A stretch of 64,000 bases of DNA from Calamus simplicifolius (GCA_900491605.1 UESW01001799.1:362504-426503), one strand, 5' to 3'. Shown: positions 34,561 through 47,224, counted from the first letter of the stretch. Numbers and translations are program-made. Notes: a model not told the origin generated them from the letters alone.

Positions 34561-36209
34561 TCATGATACAAAGATCGTACATCGATACGCTGCGAAAGCA
34601 GTAGAAAATCTTAGATGCCAGGGCTATATCAGAATTAAGGCTTGATGACTAAGGATATACTCAACAAAAAAAAAAAAGAGCTATCTTGATAACCCTGAAG
34701 GGAGGATCAATCACAGCAGCGGAAAAAAAATGCCGTGCTTTCATTTGCCCTAGTAGCCCTTGATTAGAGAAGCCAAGGGGAGCAAACCTTTTTCGTGAAG
34801 CCCAACATATAAAAATAATCAAGAAAAGCCAGCGCTAGTGTTTCAGAATTTCTAATTTAATTTATTAGAACTTCTAATTTACTTTATTCTGGAGGAATCT
34901 GTGACACTTGTATATATTTCGTGACCCTTTTGGGTAGCACATTAATTATTATTTAACGTGTTATGTTAGAACTCCATTCTTAAGATTTTCCGGACTTCTT
35001 TGGTTGTCTCTTTGCGTGTACGCTGTGGCAGCCGTTTCTTTCTCTGAGTAAGCCTGAACTGCGGTCCTCCCGTCTTCCTTCCTTCCTGCTTGCTTGCTCG
35101 TGGAAGGGTTTTTCTCAGATATCAAAGCAAGTGATAATGCTGTACCACTTGGCAGTCGCCTTTAATTTGTTTTATGTTTTCTGAAAAAAAATGCAGCATC
35201 ATTCTATCATAAATTAATTACTTGATTTTAGCTAAAATATGTTTTTCTGATGGTATGCTGTATTTAATCTATTGAAATATATTGTTAAAATAATTGAAAA
35301 TTCATCTTAATGCAGAGATATAACTAATTGGCAAAGTGATACATTAATTATTTTTTATTAATTTTATATAATTTTATATTAAAAATGTAATATTTTTAAC
35401 ACAAATTATTAAATCGTAACAACTAAAATTTTTAGACTCAAAATAAAATTTTAAGTGAAAATTTAAGAATTAAAAATATATTTCATTATTTTCTACAGCA
35501 ACAACCTCAGTTATGCCAACAATGTACATTAGGTCATATTGGTTAAAAAATTTTTAGGTCGATCACTTCTACTACATTAGTCGGTGCACTCGAGGCCGTC
35601 CAACTTTTATGTAACGTAACTCCCATGCAACGCATGCCTAATCACATGCAGCCACCTCAGCACATAATGCCATATGCATAAATAAAAACTGATATTGAGC
35701 ACAACATTGATTTATTCTGAAAATATTAATACATGCATCGGCTATTCTCTACAAGTTTTTTTTTAAAATCTATTTTTCAATACTAGCTTAACTTTATAAG
35801 AATTGATCTTATTTTGAAACAAAGTGGTAAAATGGCTCTTTGACATGCAGGCATATTTTACCACAATGCTTATCTTAGGCAAACACCTAAAGACTTGTTT
35901 GACATATTGTTGTTTTTATGTTTTTATTTTTCTATAAATTAATGATAGAGCACACAGCTGAGATTGATGCAGCAGATGGCATTTCTAAAGAACTACTCTT
36001 CCTTGCTTCTACTTCTACTCTTTATTTAACGCAACAAATTAAGTTTTTGAAAGAAAAAAAAAAAGTGTACGTTTAATCATACATGCCTTCAATGTAATCA
36101 ATCTTTTCTTGAATTTTTGAAGATAAAAATAGAAGACAAAAGGCATCACCAAATTAAAAGAGTCCTAAATTATGGGATTTCTAGCTATTTTGTTTCTTTC
36201 ATGCAGAAT
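34561..36209. other. Intergenic, no gene seen
   Basis: The first few hundred bases may be more of the LINE relic. The rest is AT-rich DNA without features I can name. Confidence 0.4.
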
Positions 36210-36218
36210 AGCCATTTT

Positions 36219-36890
36219 GGAAAAGATTTTCTACGCTGAATTCAGTGTAGTAAGTCCTACGTGAACTGCATCATTCTTTTTTATTAATTCATATGTATAT
36301 TATACTTATTAAAAAATATTAAAATAACTTTACGGTGACAGAAAAAATTATGACATCCAATTTTAAACTTATGATACCATAATTATAAAATTAAGACACA
36401 CGTTCAGAAAATAAAAAAAAAATTATAACGCTCTAGTTTTAAACTTACGGTATCGTAATTATAAAATTAAGACACCCATTCAGAAAAAAAAAAATTAAGA
36501 CATCCCAGTTATAAATTTACGATCCGTAGTTATAAAATTACGATACCTACTTAGAAAATATGTCTGTACATAAATTTTTTAAAAAAATTATTTGACATGC
36601 ATTAATATCCGTTCAAATTTATGTACAGACACATTTTTGAATAAGTATCGTAATTTTATAGCTACGATGTCCTAAGTTTACAACTGGGGTATCGTAACTT
36701 TTTTTTTTGCTTTCTTAACGAGTGTCTTAATTTTTTAACTATGGTATCATAAGTTTAAAATTAAGGTATCCTATTTTTTTCTTTAGTATATCGTAAAGCT
36801 GTCTTAATATTTTTTTAATGATATCATACGCATGTGAATCAATAAAAAAGAACGATGCAGTCCAACATACGGTGTACAAAATCTTTTCCT
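36219..36890. mobile_element. Mutator-like foldback element, copy B
   Basis: Ends GGAAAAGATTTTCTACGCTG and ..CGGTGTACAAAATCTTTTCCT are inverted repeats. Flanks AGCCATTTT (36210-36218) and AGCAATCTT (36891-36899) agree at 7 of 9 positions. The interior is a palindrome of the same words as copy A (TTATAAAATTAAGACACCC, TACGATACC) around a shared centre with TTAATATCCGTTC. Non-coding. Confidence 0.7.
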
Positions 36891-36899
36891 AGCAATCTT

Positions 36900-39155
36900 A
36901 TAACCATGATTAGATCAAACAACTGGCGGTGGCTTACAAGTGACGAGACCCTAAGCACCCTGCCAGCCCCTCCTCCTCCTCCTCCTCCCCAGAGGCGCAG
37001 CGGTGCCCACCATGTGCGAAGGTACTTGTTAAGCTGCAGAGCTCAAATCCCTGTGACTGGTTCCCAAAGACACATATGCTTACAGCTAAAAGGTGGTGTC
37101 CTAAAAGAGGTCCAAGTCCAAGTGCAGTTCATGTTGGCTGATATCAATCGCGTTCGGCGCGGTTGCCGCTGAATTGCCACCCTCCTTTTCCGCAATCCAC
37201 TGCAACCAAGTACCAAGTTGATGCACCCCACCTCATTCCTTCCTGTGGATGCAGTAGAGGCCAAAAGCAAGTGGAAAGGGACTTAAAGTTTTCCCAGAGG
37301 TTCATTCCCCTTGGCCATAATGTTCAAGGGAAGTCGGTCTTCTGAAGTTTTTCTTCTTCTTCTTCTTTTTTTTTTTTTTTAAAAATCCCCTAACATCCAA
37401 TTGAAGGGTGGTTAGAGACAAGAGACTATGTATATAGATTTCGACCTGCCCCAGGCCCTCATTCGTCTATGAGAAAGGTACGTCTCCAATTGGACCCACA
37501 ATGATAATCTCTTTTTCTGAACAAATAGGTCTCTTGATGGAGCAGATTTTTTCTCTTTTTTCATAGAAAAAGCCTTTTAAGTAGTCAGTATACTCTACTT
37601 TCTTGAGTTTTTTTTTTTTTTTAATAAGTTGACCATCAGACAAGGTGAACTTCTCTTTTCTAACAAAAAAAATCTTTATAAGTGATCTATTCTTCTTTTT
37701 CTCAAGTGATATTCCTTTAGATGGATTGATGCTCTATTAAAATAGATCTTTTTTTTTTTTTGCTTTTTTTTTTTTCGAGTAGTCTACAAATAATCGAGTA
37801 GTCTCCGATCGTAAGCTTATAATCCATGCATTATGGCAGCTATAGCTATGGATTGTCGAAAGTCTTAGTTTGATCATTTCACTATTGAAGCACTTTCTTT
37901 ATATAGTCATATAATAGCTCACTTATGTGCTATTTTAATGCTATCAAGCTCATGCTTATCTTCATTCACCTAATATTAATGATGAAATGGCAGAAGAACT
38001 GCCTTTTGTAAGTAGTTGATGAAGTTGACTCCTGAATAGAGCTAATTCAGTTACCATGGGTTCTGCCTTTTATAAGTAGCTGATGGCTATAAATGTATGT
38101 TTTGGTTCCACCAAGCCTGCACAGCCAATCAGCAACTTTGTTGGCCACATTCTTTTGGTATTGTTTCATCATTGTAGGCTTCAATGATATAGGGGGATGA
38201 TCATATGTCGCTTAGTTGGGCATTAGTTAAATAATAGGGTTTGGCCTCTTTAGTTGCCGTTCTTTTATAAAAATTTTGATGTCACATAGAATCAATATAG
38301 ATATAATATTTGATAAATAATTTAGAACAATGTAATGCCAGCCCATTATCTATCATCACACTAATTTTTTTTTAATTCTAAATTATATTGTTGGACCTCA
38401 AACTTTCACTCAAATTTTATTTTGATCTTTAAACTTTCAACTATTATATTTAATTTTTCTTATTTAAAAAATATTATAGTCTTAATATTTTATTATAAAA
38501 AATTAATTAAGATTAGTATTATTTTGACATGAATATGTGAACTAATTGATCGGATGATATATTAATTATTTTGTTAATTTTATCTTATTTAATGTAACAA
38601 AGCATTAAAAATATAATATTATCAAATATGATGTATTAAAATGTAATAATAGAGTATTATAAGATATAAGTAAATTTTGAATTGAATGAGGGTTTACGGA
38701 TCAAAAGCATTCCTTTTAAAAAATAATAAATGTCATATCAATTTTTTCTTTGCAAAGAAACACTAACAATGAACTCTTCCTTTGATGGGACCTTCCTTGG
38801 AAGATTGAAACGAATATTCTTCATCGTCTCCCTAAAATAAAAAACTTAATGGGCCCACCTACCAGGACACCCACTAGGTATACCGTCACTAATATTATTT
38901 CTAAAAAAAAATTTATTATAACAAAAGCGATGCAGCAAGCATACATCAATCACACGCATATGCAATGCATGATAAAGCCTATTAGGCCTTATATGTATGG
39001 CGGCATGATCACATGCCAATTCGTATGCCCGATGTGTGCTTGCTGTACTACCATACATTTGGTGCAACAAGTGTTTTCCTATTATTTCTTCGCTCACAAG
39101 AGGGTGTTTGTATTATAAATAGTGGGTTAGGCTTCGATTTTGAAGAGATGGCTCA
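36900..39155. other. Intergenic; small GC-richer patch at 36930-37330
   Basis: 36930-37330 has short open frames on both strands and a proline-codon run (CCTCCT)n, but no domain or splice structure I trust. 37340-37800 is T-rich with TTCTTC repeats. 38330-38720 is AT-rich. No gene is called. Confidence 0.4.
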
Positions 39156-39164
39156 TTCAGTATT

Positions 39165-40065
39165 GAAAAAGTCTTTGTACATCGTCTTCGGTATAGTAAA
39201 TCCTATATAAATTACACCATTTTTTTATTGAATTTTATGACTTAACAAGATGGGATGGAATAGCAAGGATCATAATTATGAATTCCCAAGTGATACGTAT
39301 TTCTAATAGGATAAGAACAAACGGCTTGTTTTCTAAAAAAATATTACGATATTTCAGTTATAAAATTACAACACTCATGTTATAAAATAACAATATCATA
39401 ATTATAAAACGTTAAGGCAAAGTTTTACAATATCATAGGAAGTTTTTTGATATCAATCGAAAAAAAAATATGACATTCTAGTTGTAAAATTACGATTCAA
39501 AGTCAAAAAAAATTTATGACACCCTAGTTATAAAATTATGATACCATAGTCATAAAATTACGATACCCATTTAGGAAACATTAAGGCAAAGCTTTACGAC
39601 ATTCCAATCAAAAAAAATTACGATATCCTAGTTGTAAAATTACGATACTCTAGTTATAAAATTACGATGTCCATTCAAAAAGCTGAAAAAAATTACGATA
39701 TCTTAATTGTAAAATTACGACACCGTAGTTATAAAATTATGACACCCATTTAGAAAACGTTAAGGCAAAGCTTTATGACATCTTGAACCGAAAAAAAATT
39801 ACGATATCACAGTTGTAAAATTACGAAAACTTATGACACTAATTCAAAAAATATGTGCTGCATTACTCATGGTCTATGCATAATTTTTTTTAAAAAAACT
39901 GAATGAATATTAATGCATATCATGCTTAAAATTTAAAAATATATTTTTATTATTTTATTTAATTTTATCATATTAAGCTATATAAATTGTATGTGAACCA
40001 ATAAAAAAAAAATATAGCCTATGTATTATTTGATGTACAAAAAAATGATGTACAAAATCTTTTCC
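39165..40065. mobile_element. Mutator-like foldback element, copy C (tandem-repeat form)
   Basis: The left end GAAAAAGTCTTTGTACATCG and right end GATGTACAAAATCTTTTCC pair as inverted repeats. Flanks TTCAGTATT (39156-39164) and TTTAGCATT (40066-40074) match at 7 of 9, both differences C/T. Unlike copies A and B, the interior is mostly direct tandem repeats, with GTTAAGGCAAAG recurring near 39411, 39579 and 39759 and words like ATTACGATATC and AGTTATAAAATTACGA between. Confidence 0.7.
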
Positions 40066-40074
40066 TTTAGCATT

Positions 40075-40168
40075 AAATGCCTTCTTTTTAGGCTCATCTC
40101 AGTTGCTATTTTAAGTGAAGACTCTGATGTCCTTTCATGGAATATCAATGGAGCAAATAATCCTCTCG

Positions 40169-40203
<35 letters not shown>

Positions 40204-41161
40204 TTGCAGAACCTCTCGCATTTTTTGAGATGCCGGCTATCACCATTTTAAGCTTGCTTGGCAAGGCAGTGACATGCCAAAGCTTGTGAAGGCAAAAGTA
40301 ACCTCTCCAACTTGCTATACTGATGCTATAGATTATTGAAAAAAAGTAAACATGTGAATATGCATCCCAAAGGAGGAAAATTTAAAATATAAAAAAAATA
40401 AACATATGATTACCTATCAAAAAAATATTTTTAATAAATAAATATATTTATAAAGATATTCTAATCTTTATTTTTATCTTCATCAAAGAAAATAATTCAT
40501 AGTCTTGTTCCATCCTCGTAAATAAATAATTGCTTCATTCTTGTGAGTGGAAACAAATAATCCTTATCCTCATTTCCATAAAAGATGAGAATTTCATATC
40601 TTGAATGAATGTGATGAGGTTGTTTCCATTGTAAGTTAAAATTTTACCTCTAATAGCATGGGATGTAGCACCTTAGGTGCGTTTGGTAACCATTTTGAAA
40701 TTATTTTGACAAAATTACTCGTGATCCTAATTCTAAAGTAATGTAAGCTCTACGATCACTAGTGATTTAATATCACCGTATTGATATACCATAAAAATAT
40801 AAGATTACTAACTATAAAATATTAAATTACTCATGTTATATTTATATATAACTATGATATATATTATATATATAACATAATAATAATATAGTATATTAAT
40901 TTTATATATCATATATATATATATATATATATTACTATTGTACTACATTTATTATAAATAAAAATTATTTTGATGTATAAATTTTAATTTAAGATTATAA
41001 TAAGGGTATGATTTTGAATCATCATCTTTGAGGACAAGGATTGGATCACCTTCTTAATTACAAAGTAATCCATGAGGTGAGGATGATCTTGAATCATTGC
41101 CACACAGAACCATTTACTACAAATAAATAAATAATTTCACCATTATCCCATGGATTGATCC
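40075..41161. repeat. Intergenic; possible MITE at about 40676-41111
   Basis: A 32-base T-run lies at 40171-40202. GGTGCGTTTGGTAACCATT (40676) and AATCATTGCCACACAGAACC (ending 41111) are weak inverted repeats of the kind ending plant MITEs, around an AT-rich core with (TA)n at 40909-40931. No target duplication fits, so the call is tentative. Confidence 0.3.
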
Positions 41162-41164
41162 CAA

Positions 41165-41786
41165 GGCAGTGTTTGAAATAGAGGATAAGAGAGGATATTC
41201 AGGAGATTTTTCTTCTTATTCCTAAAAGCTATAATTACAGGGAATAACTCTGAAAAAGTTTAATCAGAGAGGATAATCCATGTTTAACCATGGGTTATCC
41301 TATGAACATATTCCCTAAGGTAGTGTTTGATAGAAAAAATATTATTTATGGATAAGTGTACGGGATAGAGTTTATCCCGGGCTATCCCTAGGGATATCCC
41401 TTGGCTATCCCATTGATCATATCAAATGCAAAAAGGTAAATCCATAGGATAACTTTTTTTTACTCTTATTTGGAGGGATAACCAGCTATTCCTGCATTTT
41501 CTAGAATAAATTGAGGGATATCCATGGTTAACCATGGATTATCCCTTTGGTTAACTTTATTCCCAGCTATTCCTTATAGTTATGGCTTTTGGGAATAAGA
41601 TGGGATATCCAAGGGATATCCCCTCTTATCCCCTATTTCAAACACTACCTAAAGACTCTATAATAACTAGAGCTAATTTTTGATGACAAAGCTATTATTT
41701 AAAAAAAATAGTTAACCCTTCAACTATTGAATAAATATTATCCTGTATATTTATTCAAAAATAATTTTTTAAAATCAAACACTACC
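41165..41786. mobile_element. Tourist-like MITE, outer copy, interrupted by another copy
   Basis: Left part 41165-41315 (GGCAGTGTTTGAAATAGAGG..) is the reverse complement of the 3' part of the family. The right end AAATCAAACACTACC finishes at 41786. The flanks are CAA and TAA. The intervening 41319-41649 is a second member, in the opposite orientation. Confidence 0.7.
41319..41649. mobile_element. Tourist-like MITE, inner copy
   Basis: 331 bp, GGTAGTGTTTGATAG..CAAACACTACC, flanked by TAA (41316-41318 and 41650-41652). It is almost collinear with the copy at 29952-30287. Confidence 0.8.
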
Positions 41787-41789
41787 TAA

Positions 41790-42439
41790 CTAAAGTACTT
41801 CTTACTAAATACTCCCTCGGTCTTTCCATAAGCTTTTGGCAACAGAAGAGATGTCATGGCTAAAAGCCGTAGGACTTTCATGATTGAAAGAAAGTATTTT
41901 CCAATTTTTTTTGTTTGAATCCAACTCGGACTTGATTCTGTTGCATCCCATGCCACGGCCTTGAGCATGGATCATGCTCCACGCATGTCCCCATGGCCCC
42001 CCGCATCTAAGTGATTGATGGAGAAGTCTTGCGGATCAAATCTGCCTCCCGTTATTCGATAAGTCCACATATATGCAACCAAACAAGATGTTTGGCATAT
42101 TTTATATTTTACTTTTGTGAAAAGCATTTGGGTTTGATTTTTTTTTTCCCTTCTTCGACCGGGCCTCAATTTTGAATTTTTGGAGCCATTTTATCTAATT
42201 CATATATTTAATTCAGAGCTTTATTTTGCCCCACTACGTACCCTTAGATGATTACATCTCCATGCTGCTATCCATGGAGACTATGCTAATCTTTTCATCC
42301 TCAATTATATATCAAAAAAAAAAAAAATGCTGTTTGAGTGTATAAAATTATTTATGATTTACTTTGCTAAATAATGAAGTTTCATTAAGATATTCTCAGA
42401 GTTAAATGGGTCTTGGCATGGGGTAAAGACAGCATTGGT
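41790..42439. other. Intergenic, no gene seen
   Basis: Short frames at 41786-41968 and 41972-42169 have no recognisable content. Confidence 0.4.
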
Positions 42440-42660
42440 TTGATTCTTATAAGATTGCTGTGAAAGAAGATTTGGCAACAATAATCTCTTAGTTAAGAGG
42501 CATGTCATCATGTACTCTTTCTTGAGGGGTTTTTGGGCTACTCTTCTAACTATTCTAGAATTGAAATGCAATCATATTTATAGAGAAGAAAATCAGATAG
42601 CTGATTATCTAGCTAATTAATTGAAGGGCAATTCATTGGAAGCAAAGATGCTCTATGTTC
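42440..42660 (+). pseudogene. LINE RNase H relic
   Basis: The plus-strand translation reads ATLLTILELKCNHIYREENQIADYLAN and then a stop (about 42538-42620), the conserved end of a plant LINE RNase H (HVYREGNQVADFLA pattern). Upstream frames are damaged. Confidence 0.5.
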
Positions 42661-42954
42661 CTATCTCTTTTAAATTAATTAGCTAGAATGGATGCTCAAG
42701 AAGTTTTATTTTTGAGGCACCTGACCTTCCTTAAGCTGTTATCAAAAAAACAAAGAATTTTCTTAGGAACATCAAGATAAAATTATTACACCTCGGTCTC
42801 ACCATTGGCCTTGCTTAAGGGTATGCAGCTATGCCCATCCTGAGTTAGGTAATGAGGGCAACCGTTGGCCAATTATCAATGACGGCTCATCCACAGCTTA
42901 ACTCGACTAAACTTAAAATATTATTATTTTATTTTTCATGCTAAATCATAGTTG

Positions 42955-43268
42955 TTAGATTTCAGACTGAATCGATCGGTTAGACCGATTGAACCGAAAC
43001 TCAAAGACCAAATCGATCAGATTTTAACATAAAACCGGATGTGTAATACCCTAAAATACATCTGATTCATTCGTGAACTGATCAACTCAACTCGAATTAA
43101 ATGGAGTCACGATTTTATTATCATGTTAATCTTAATTTTTTATTAAAAATTAATTTTTATTAATATAAATATATTTTTATATTAAAATAATTAATCAATG
43201 ATTGAACCAATGATCCAACGATTGAACACTTGGCCGAGTCAATGTTCGGCCAGGTTGACAACTATCTC
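42955..43268. repeat. Probable MITE (GTTGT..ACAAC ends)
   Basis: ATAGTTGTTAGATTTCAGAC at the left faces GGTTGACAACTAT at the right. Inside are repeated GATCGGTTAGACCGATTGAAC words and an AT-rich core. The pattern resembles non-coding foldback repeats found in many plants. Related words occur in the dispersed repeat at 47225-47565. Confidence 0.4.
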
Positions 43269-45034
43269 CTGAATTGCTTTTCTTTCTTTGACTTTTTTTT
43301 TTTTTTACTCGGAAAGAATCTTTTTGGCTAATAATTATTTGAAAAAGAAAAAAATCATCTCAAAAAAAAAATTATACTTTTCCCGTAGAGTAAATATTAA
43401 TCATGAAATATATAAAGCAATAAAAGGCTAGTGGATTGGATAACAGTTCTCAGAACTACATTTCCTAATTATTCTTGTTCAACAAAACAAGAGAAATCCC
43501 TTTCCTTTCACTTCTTTTCATTTTCTGAAATTGAACCTCTTGTATTATTGCTGGCATAAGAGTACACGTTATTTGTCTATTTCTTCTACCGACGAACATC
43601 ACTAGATTAAGACCAAACACCTTTCTAGTTGTGTGATATGGGCATATTATATCCTTGATAATTATCATGTACATTGAATCGTCCTTGAATATTCAAAATA
43701 TTTGTCAGTATCTTTCTTTTCCTCCCATCTCTTTCTATCATTTCAATGCCATTCTCAGCACCACCTCCTCCATTGCTGCTGCCATGGCCTCCACCACCCC
43801 TCCCCCTCCACCTGATCATTGCCTCCTCCGACAGCAGCTGCATGGCCGGTGTCATGGACCACAGAGCAAAACTTGTGGCCATGCACCACCTCAATGGAAG
43901 ACCAAATGATCCATAATGCAGGAGCTGGACCTACGCTTTGTCAAGAAGCAAGCATCGCGATTGCCCTGTGCTCATAAAAAGCATACCCAGGCGACTAAAG
44001 AATCAGTGAGCCAAGAATAGGTGATGGGACAAAGGATTCATATTTCACCAATGTTTGTTTTTTTGTCTCTCTTTTTTTTTTTTTTTTTTTAAATCACTGG
44101 GCCAGGATGTTTGACATGAGGTCTTAATCTGGGAATCGATTTGGTCCGAAGGGCATGTGATATTGGAGGGCCAGCCACCTCCCATCCTTGGGAGAACTCA
44201 ACGAAGAGTTCAGAACAATCAGCGTGGGCCAAGTTCAGAAAAACCACTTGAAGAAGACACTGGAATGCCTTGTACCAATCTCTTTTGTTTCTTTAAATGG
44301 CTTTTTTTTTTAAAATCAAAGTATATATATATATTGGTTTGAAATTTTGATCGTACGTTGCCTCTGGCATGAGCTGAGCTGGTTGTAATCTATGCGTGGG
44401 CCAAAGTCACCCATGCAAAATATGAACCGCATTATATGTCATTAATATGTGGGCCTGCTTTGGTGCAAAGATTTTCTCAATTCAGGGGCTTCCGTATGCC
44501 AATAAAGCATGCTGCATTTGGATTTGTTTTCAGAGATAATTACTTTAGAACAGCACGAATTTATTTAACATTTTAAAGTTTTCAGTTTTTTAATTAAATA
44601 TATCAACTCTTAATAATTTGACAAACTGTTTGGCATGATAAACATAAAAATATATTAAAATAATGCCTACATGATGCTGAGGTTGAAGAAGAATAGAAAA
44701 TAAAAGAGGAAAACTATTAACACTTTTCATCTTCTTAATAAGAAGTTTAACTTTGAAGCTTATTGCATAATTTTTAAGATAAAGAAGTTATTGATTTTGA
44801 TAAATAATTAATTAATAAAAGAAACAGCAATGTAGATTTTTTTCTCCTAAATTCTACAAGTCTGCTACTTTTTTTTATCAGCTCCAATTCAATCATGTGA
44901 AATCTCAATTAGGTTTCTGCATGGTCTAATGTAGTAATTATTGTAATTATGTGACTCTTGTTATAATGGTTTTAGAGGCCCTAGCTATATTAATTAGCAG
45001 TTAATGACTACAAGTATTGATGTTATAAGATTGT

Positions 45035-45077
<43 letters not shown>

Positions 45078-45419
45078 TCACTCATTGGCCTTTTTTATAT
45101 TTTGTTGAGAGAGGACATTTTCATTATTCATTCAATTTTAAAATAATAATTTTAAAGTCAAAATTTCATTTGGATTAAAGAAAAGAATTTTAAAATAACA
45201 TCATTAATTATTATCAACATCATTGCCCGTTATCGTCATTTCCACCATCCAACAACAGCTCTTGCGATTGCTATCTCGTAATTTAATTCAACAGGCTAAA
45301 AATTAGTCAAAGTTTCGGTGGACAAATAGTAAATTCATTCGTGTCACAAAGAACAAATTCTAGAGCAGCAAGCCATGGGTTTCTATTGACTAAAAATTAG
45401 TCAAAGTTTTCGCTTAAAC
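43269..45419. other. Intergenic, no gene firmly seen
   Basis: A minus-strand segment at 43640-43890 is open and encodes a Gly-rich run (RGRGGGGHGSSNGGGG) but has no recognisable family or splice frame. 44062-44091 is a T-run. A (GA)n run is at 45036-45074. Confidence 0.4.
45036..45074. repeat. (GA)n microsatellite
   Basis: About 19 AG units. Confidence 0.95.
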
Positions 45420-45934
45420 TGTAATTTAAGCGAACACGGTGCGATGAGACAACGAGTCGCGCCAGGCTGGCCGCGGGCTAAGCCGCTTGTGCCGCGCTCG
45501 CACGACCCACACGCTCCCAGCGCCCAGTGCCAGCGCATGCGCACGTCTGCACGTGCCGGCGCATGGGAGCATGCATGCCCATCGCCTATTGCTAGCCGCG
45601 CACGCTCCAGTGCATCCCAGCGCATGATCGTGCGTGCCTAGCACCCAGCACCGACGCACGCAGGCACCCACACACATCAAATGCCTAGGCATCGAACTAG
45701 AGCCTCTCCGCATGCCTCAAAGGCAGCGTGCCATCCCTAAGTCGGTCCAGTCTAGACGTGCTTCAGCCACGCGCAGCGAAGCCAAGGTCTTCTCTCAATA
45801 TACTTGCGCAGCATTCTGCACTGTGCCACCTCAGGGTTCTGCAGACACAAGCAGCATTGCAGACTGGCACTGTTCATGTGCACGGCCCGACTTGCGCACA
45901 ACCTTGCCGCATGCCGCACTGCAGGACCGTAACA
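45420..45934 (-). repeat. Gypsy 3' LTR (515 bp)
   Basis: Bounded on one side by the polypurine tract and TGTTACGG, on the other by a TG/CA end at 45420. The outer boundary is a judgement because no second LTR is present. Confidence 0.45.
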
Positions 45935-46246
45935 ATCCTCCCCCCACTGAAATCTCGACGCCCTCATCGACCATCAAGGCTCCATGCCACCGTGTAGTGC
46001 ATCCTCCTGATGCACCTCATCGTCGCGCACCTTGGCCCTCCTGGTCAAAGTCTTCCGATCCCAACGTGGCCACCTGCCACACGCACCCCCTGATGCCTCC
46101 TCGGTCAGATAGCCCACTCGCCGAGCCATTCCGCCTGCCACCTCCTACCGCATGCCTCTATGCCTAGGCTCTCCGATGCGTTGCCTAGGCGTGAGGTTGC
46201 CGCGCAACCTCAAGTCTGATGGTAGGACGCTCCTTGCCCCGGCCCT

Positions 46247-46735
46247 TCATGTCCTACGCCATCCCTCCACTGGAACAAAGTATGGACATCTACCTCTTCG
46301 GATCAAGATGCTCCTCCGATGAGGCATAACCATGGCCTTGCTCTTGATGAAGAAATCTATCCCAAGTATCAGGTTGTAGTCGTCGATTGACAAGACCGTC
46401 ATGTTGCAGCGCCCAGTCCAAAAGCCAACCTTCAATGTAGCCTCTGCTTGGCCCAAAGACTCTATCTCCTCAGAGTTAACATGCTTCACCCTACAAGGCT
46501 TGGAAAGTGCTTCTAGACCCAATCTGTGCCGCTTCTTGGGTCATGAAATTATGCATCGTCCGAAATCAATTAAGGCTCGCACTGTCCTTCCGTTGACCTG
46601 AGCCCTCATGTACATCAAACTCTGATATTGCTCCATCTCAACTAAAGTATTGATAGACTGTAGCGAAATTATCTTCGCTACTGGCTTCTCCTTTGAACTC
46701 TTGGATATTCTATCTTCTTGGATAGTGGCGGCCAC
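46247..46735 (-). pseudogene. Gypsy aspartic protease relic
   Basis: NGRTVRALIDFGRCIIS (46595-46541 region) is the active-site segment; the catalytic Asp-Ser/Thr-Gly is Asp-Phe-Gly here. After a frame change, LSIDDYNLILGIDFFIKSKA (about 46395-46336) matches the conserved D.ILG.D.L flap and helix. Inactive. Confidence 0.7.
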
Positions 46736-46930
46736 TATCGCACCTTTTTTTTTTGTTTTTGTTTTTTTTTTTTTTTTTCGGATACTCCCATGCTAGTGGC
46801 TTGGGACTTGCGAGTAGCGAGACCTTCGCGCAAATGTTCTAATGGATGATGGTTCAGCCTTCCATCCGAACATTAGAAGCGTGCCGAGTTTAGAGCATGG
46901 AACCGCGGAGTAAAGTTAGGCCCCCTTGGC

Positions 46931-47224
46931 TGTGGACCTCAATTATCGCTACCTTTCGTTTCTCCTTTCAAATTTCCTTCTCCATAAAAATTAAAAGATT
47001 TTATTTAAAAAAGATCATGAAGGATGGTTAGTGGTGAAAGATGTGGTGGTCGAGGGTGATAATAGCAGTGAAGAATGGTGGGTATTATGCTGATGATGTT
47101 GAAGATTGGTAGGTATAAAGATATGATGAAAAGATACGATAATTAAAAATATTAAAAAAAATATTATTTTATTTTAATTTTTTTTAAAAAAATTTATGAA
47201 AAATAGAGATTTATTTCTTTAAGT
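46931..47224. other. AT-rich spacer, nothing recognised
   Basis: GAT-rich (GATGGTTAGTGGTGAAAGAT) and then A/T runs. No feature. Confidence 0.4.

Larger units (their letters stand above)
45420..46930 (-). mobile_element. Truncated Ty3-gypsy retrotransposon (gag end, protease, 3' LTR)
   Basis: On the minus strand, from 46930: a zinc-knuckle-like remnant (GPQPRGPNFTPRFHALNSA), then a protease domain (46735-46247), then about 300 bp without recognisable pol, then a polypurine tract (AGTGGGGGGAGGAT, 45948-45935) and an LTR (45934-45420) with TGTTACGG..TTACA ends. RT, RNase H and integrase are missing, so a large deletion joined the protease to the 3' end. The LTR is strikingly GC-rich (CACGCTCCCAGCGCC-type runs). 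Confidence 0.65.

Noticed and set aside
36855..37345. Plus- and minus-strand frames of 60-105 codons
   Set aside because: No domain, no splice frame, and the proline run comes from a CCT simple repeat. Left as unannotated.
43640..43894. Gly-rich minus-strand frame
   Set aside because: The first codon is not ATG, the Gly run reflects a GGT/GGA simple repeat, and nothing around it forms a gene model.
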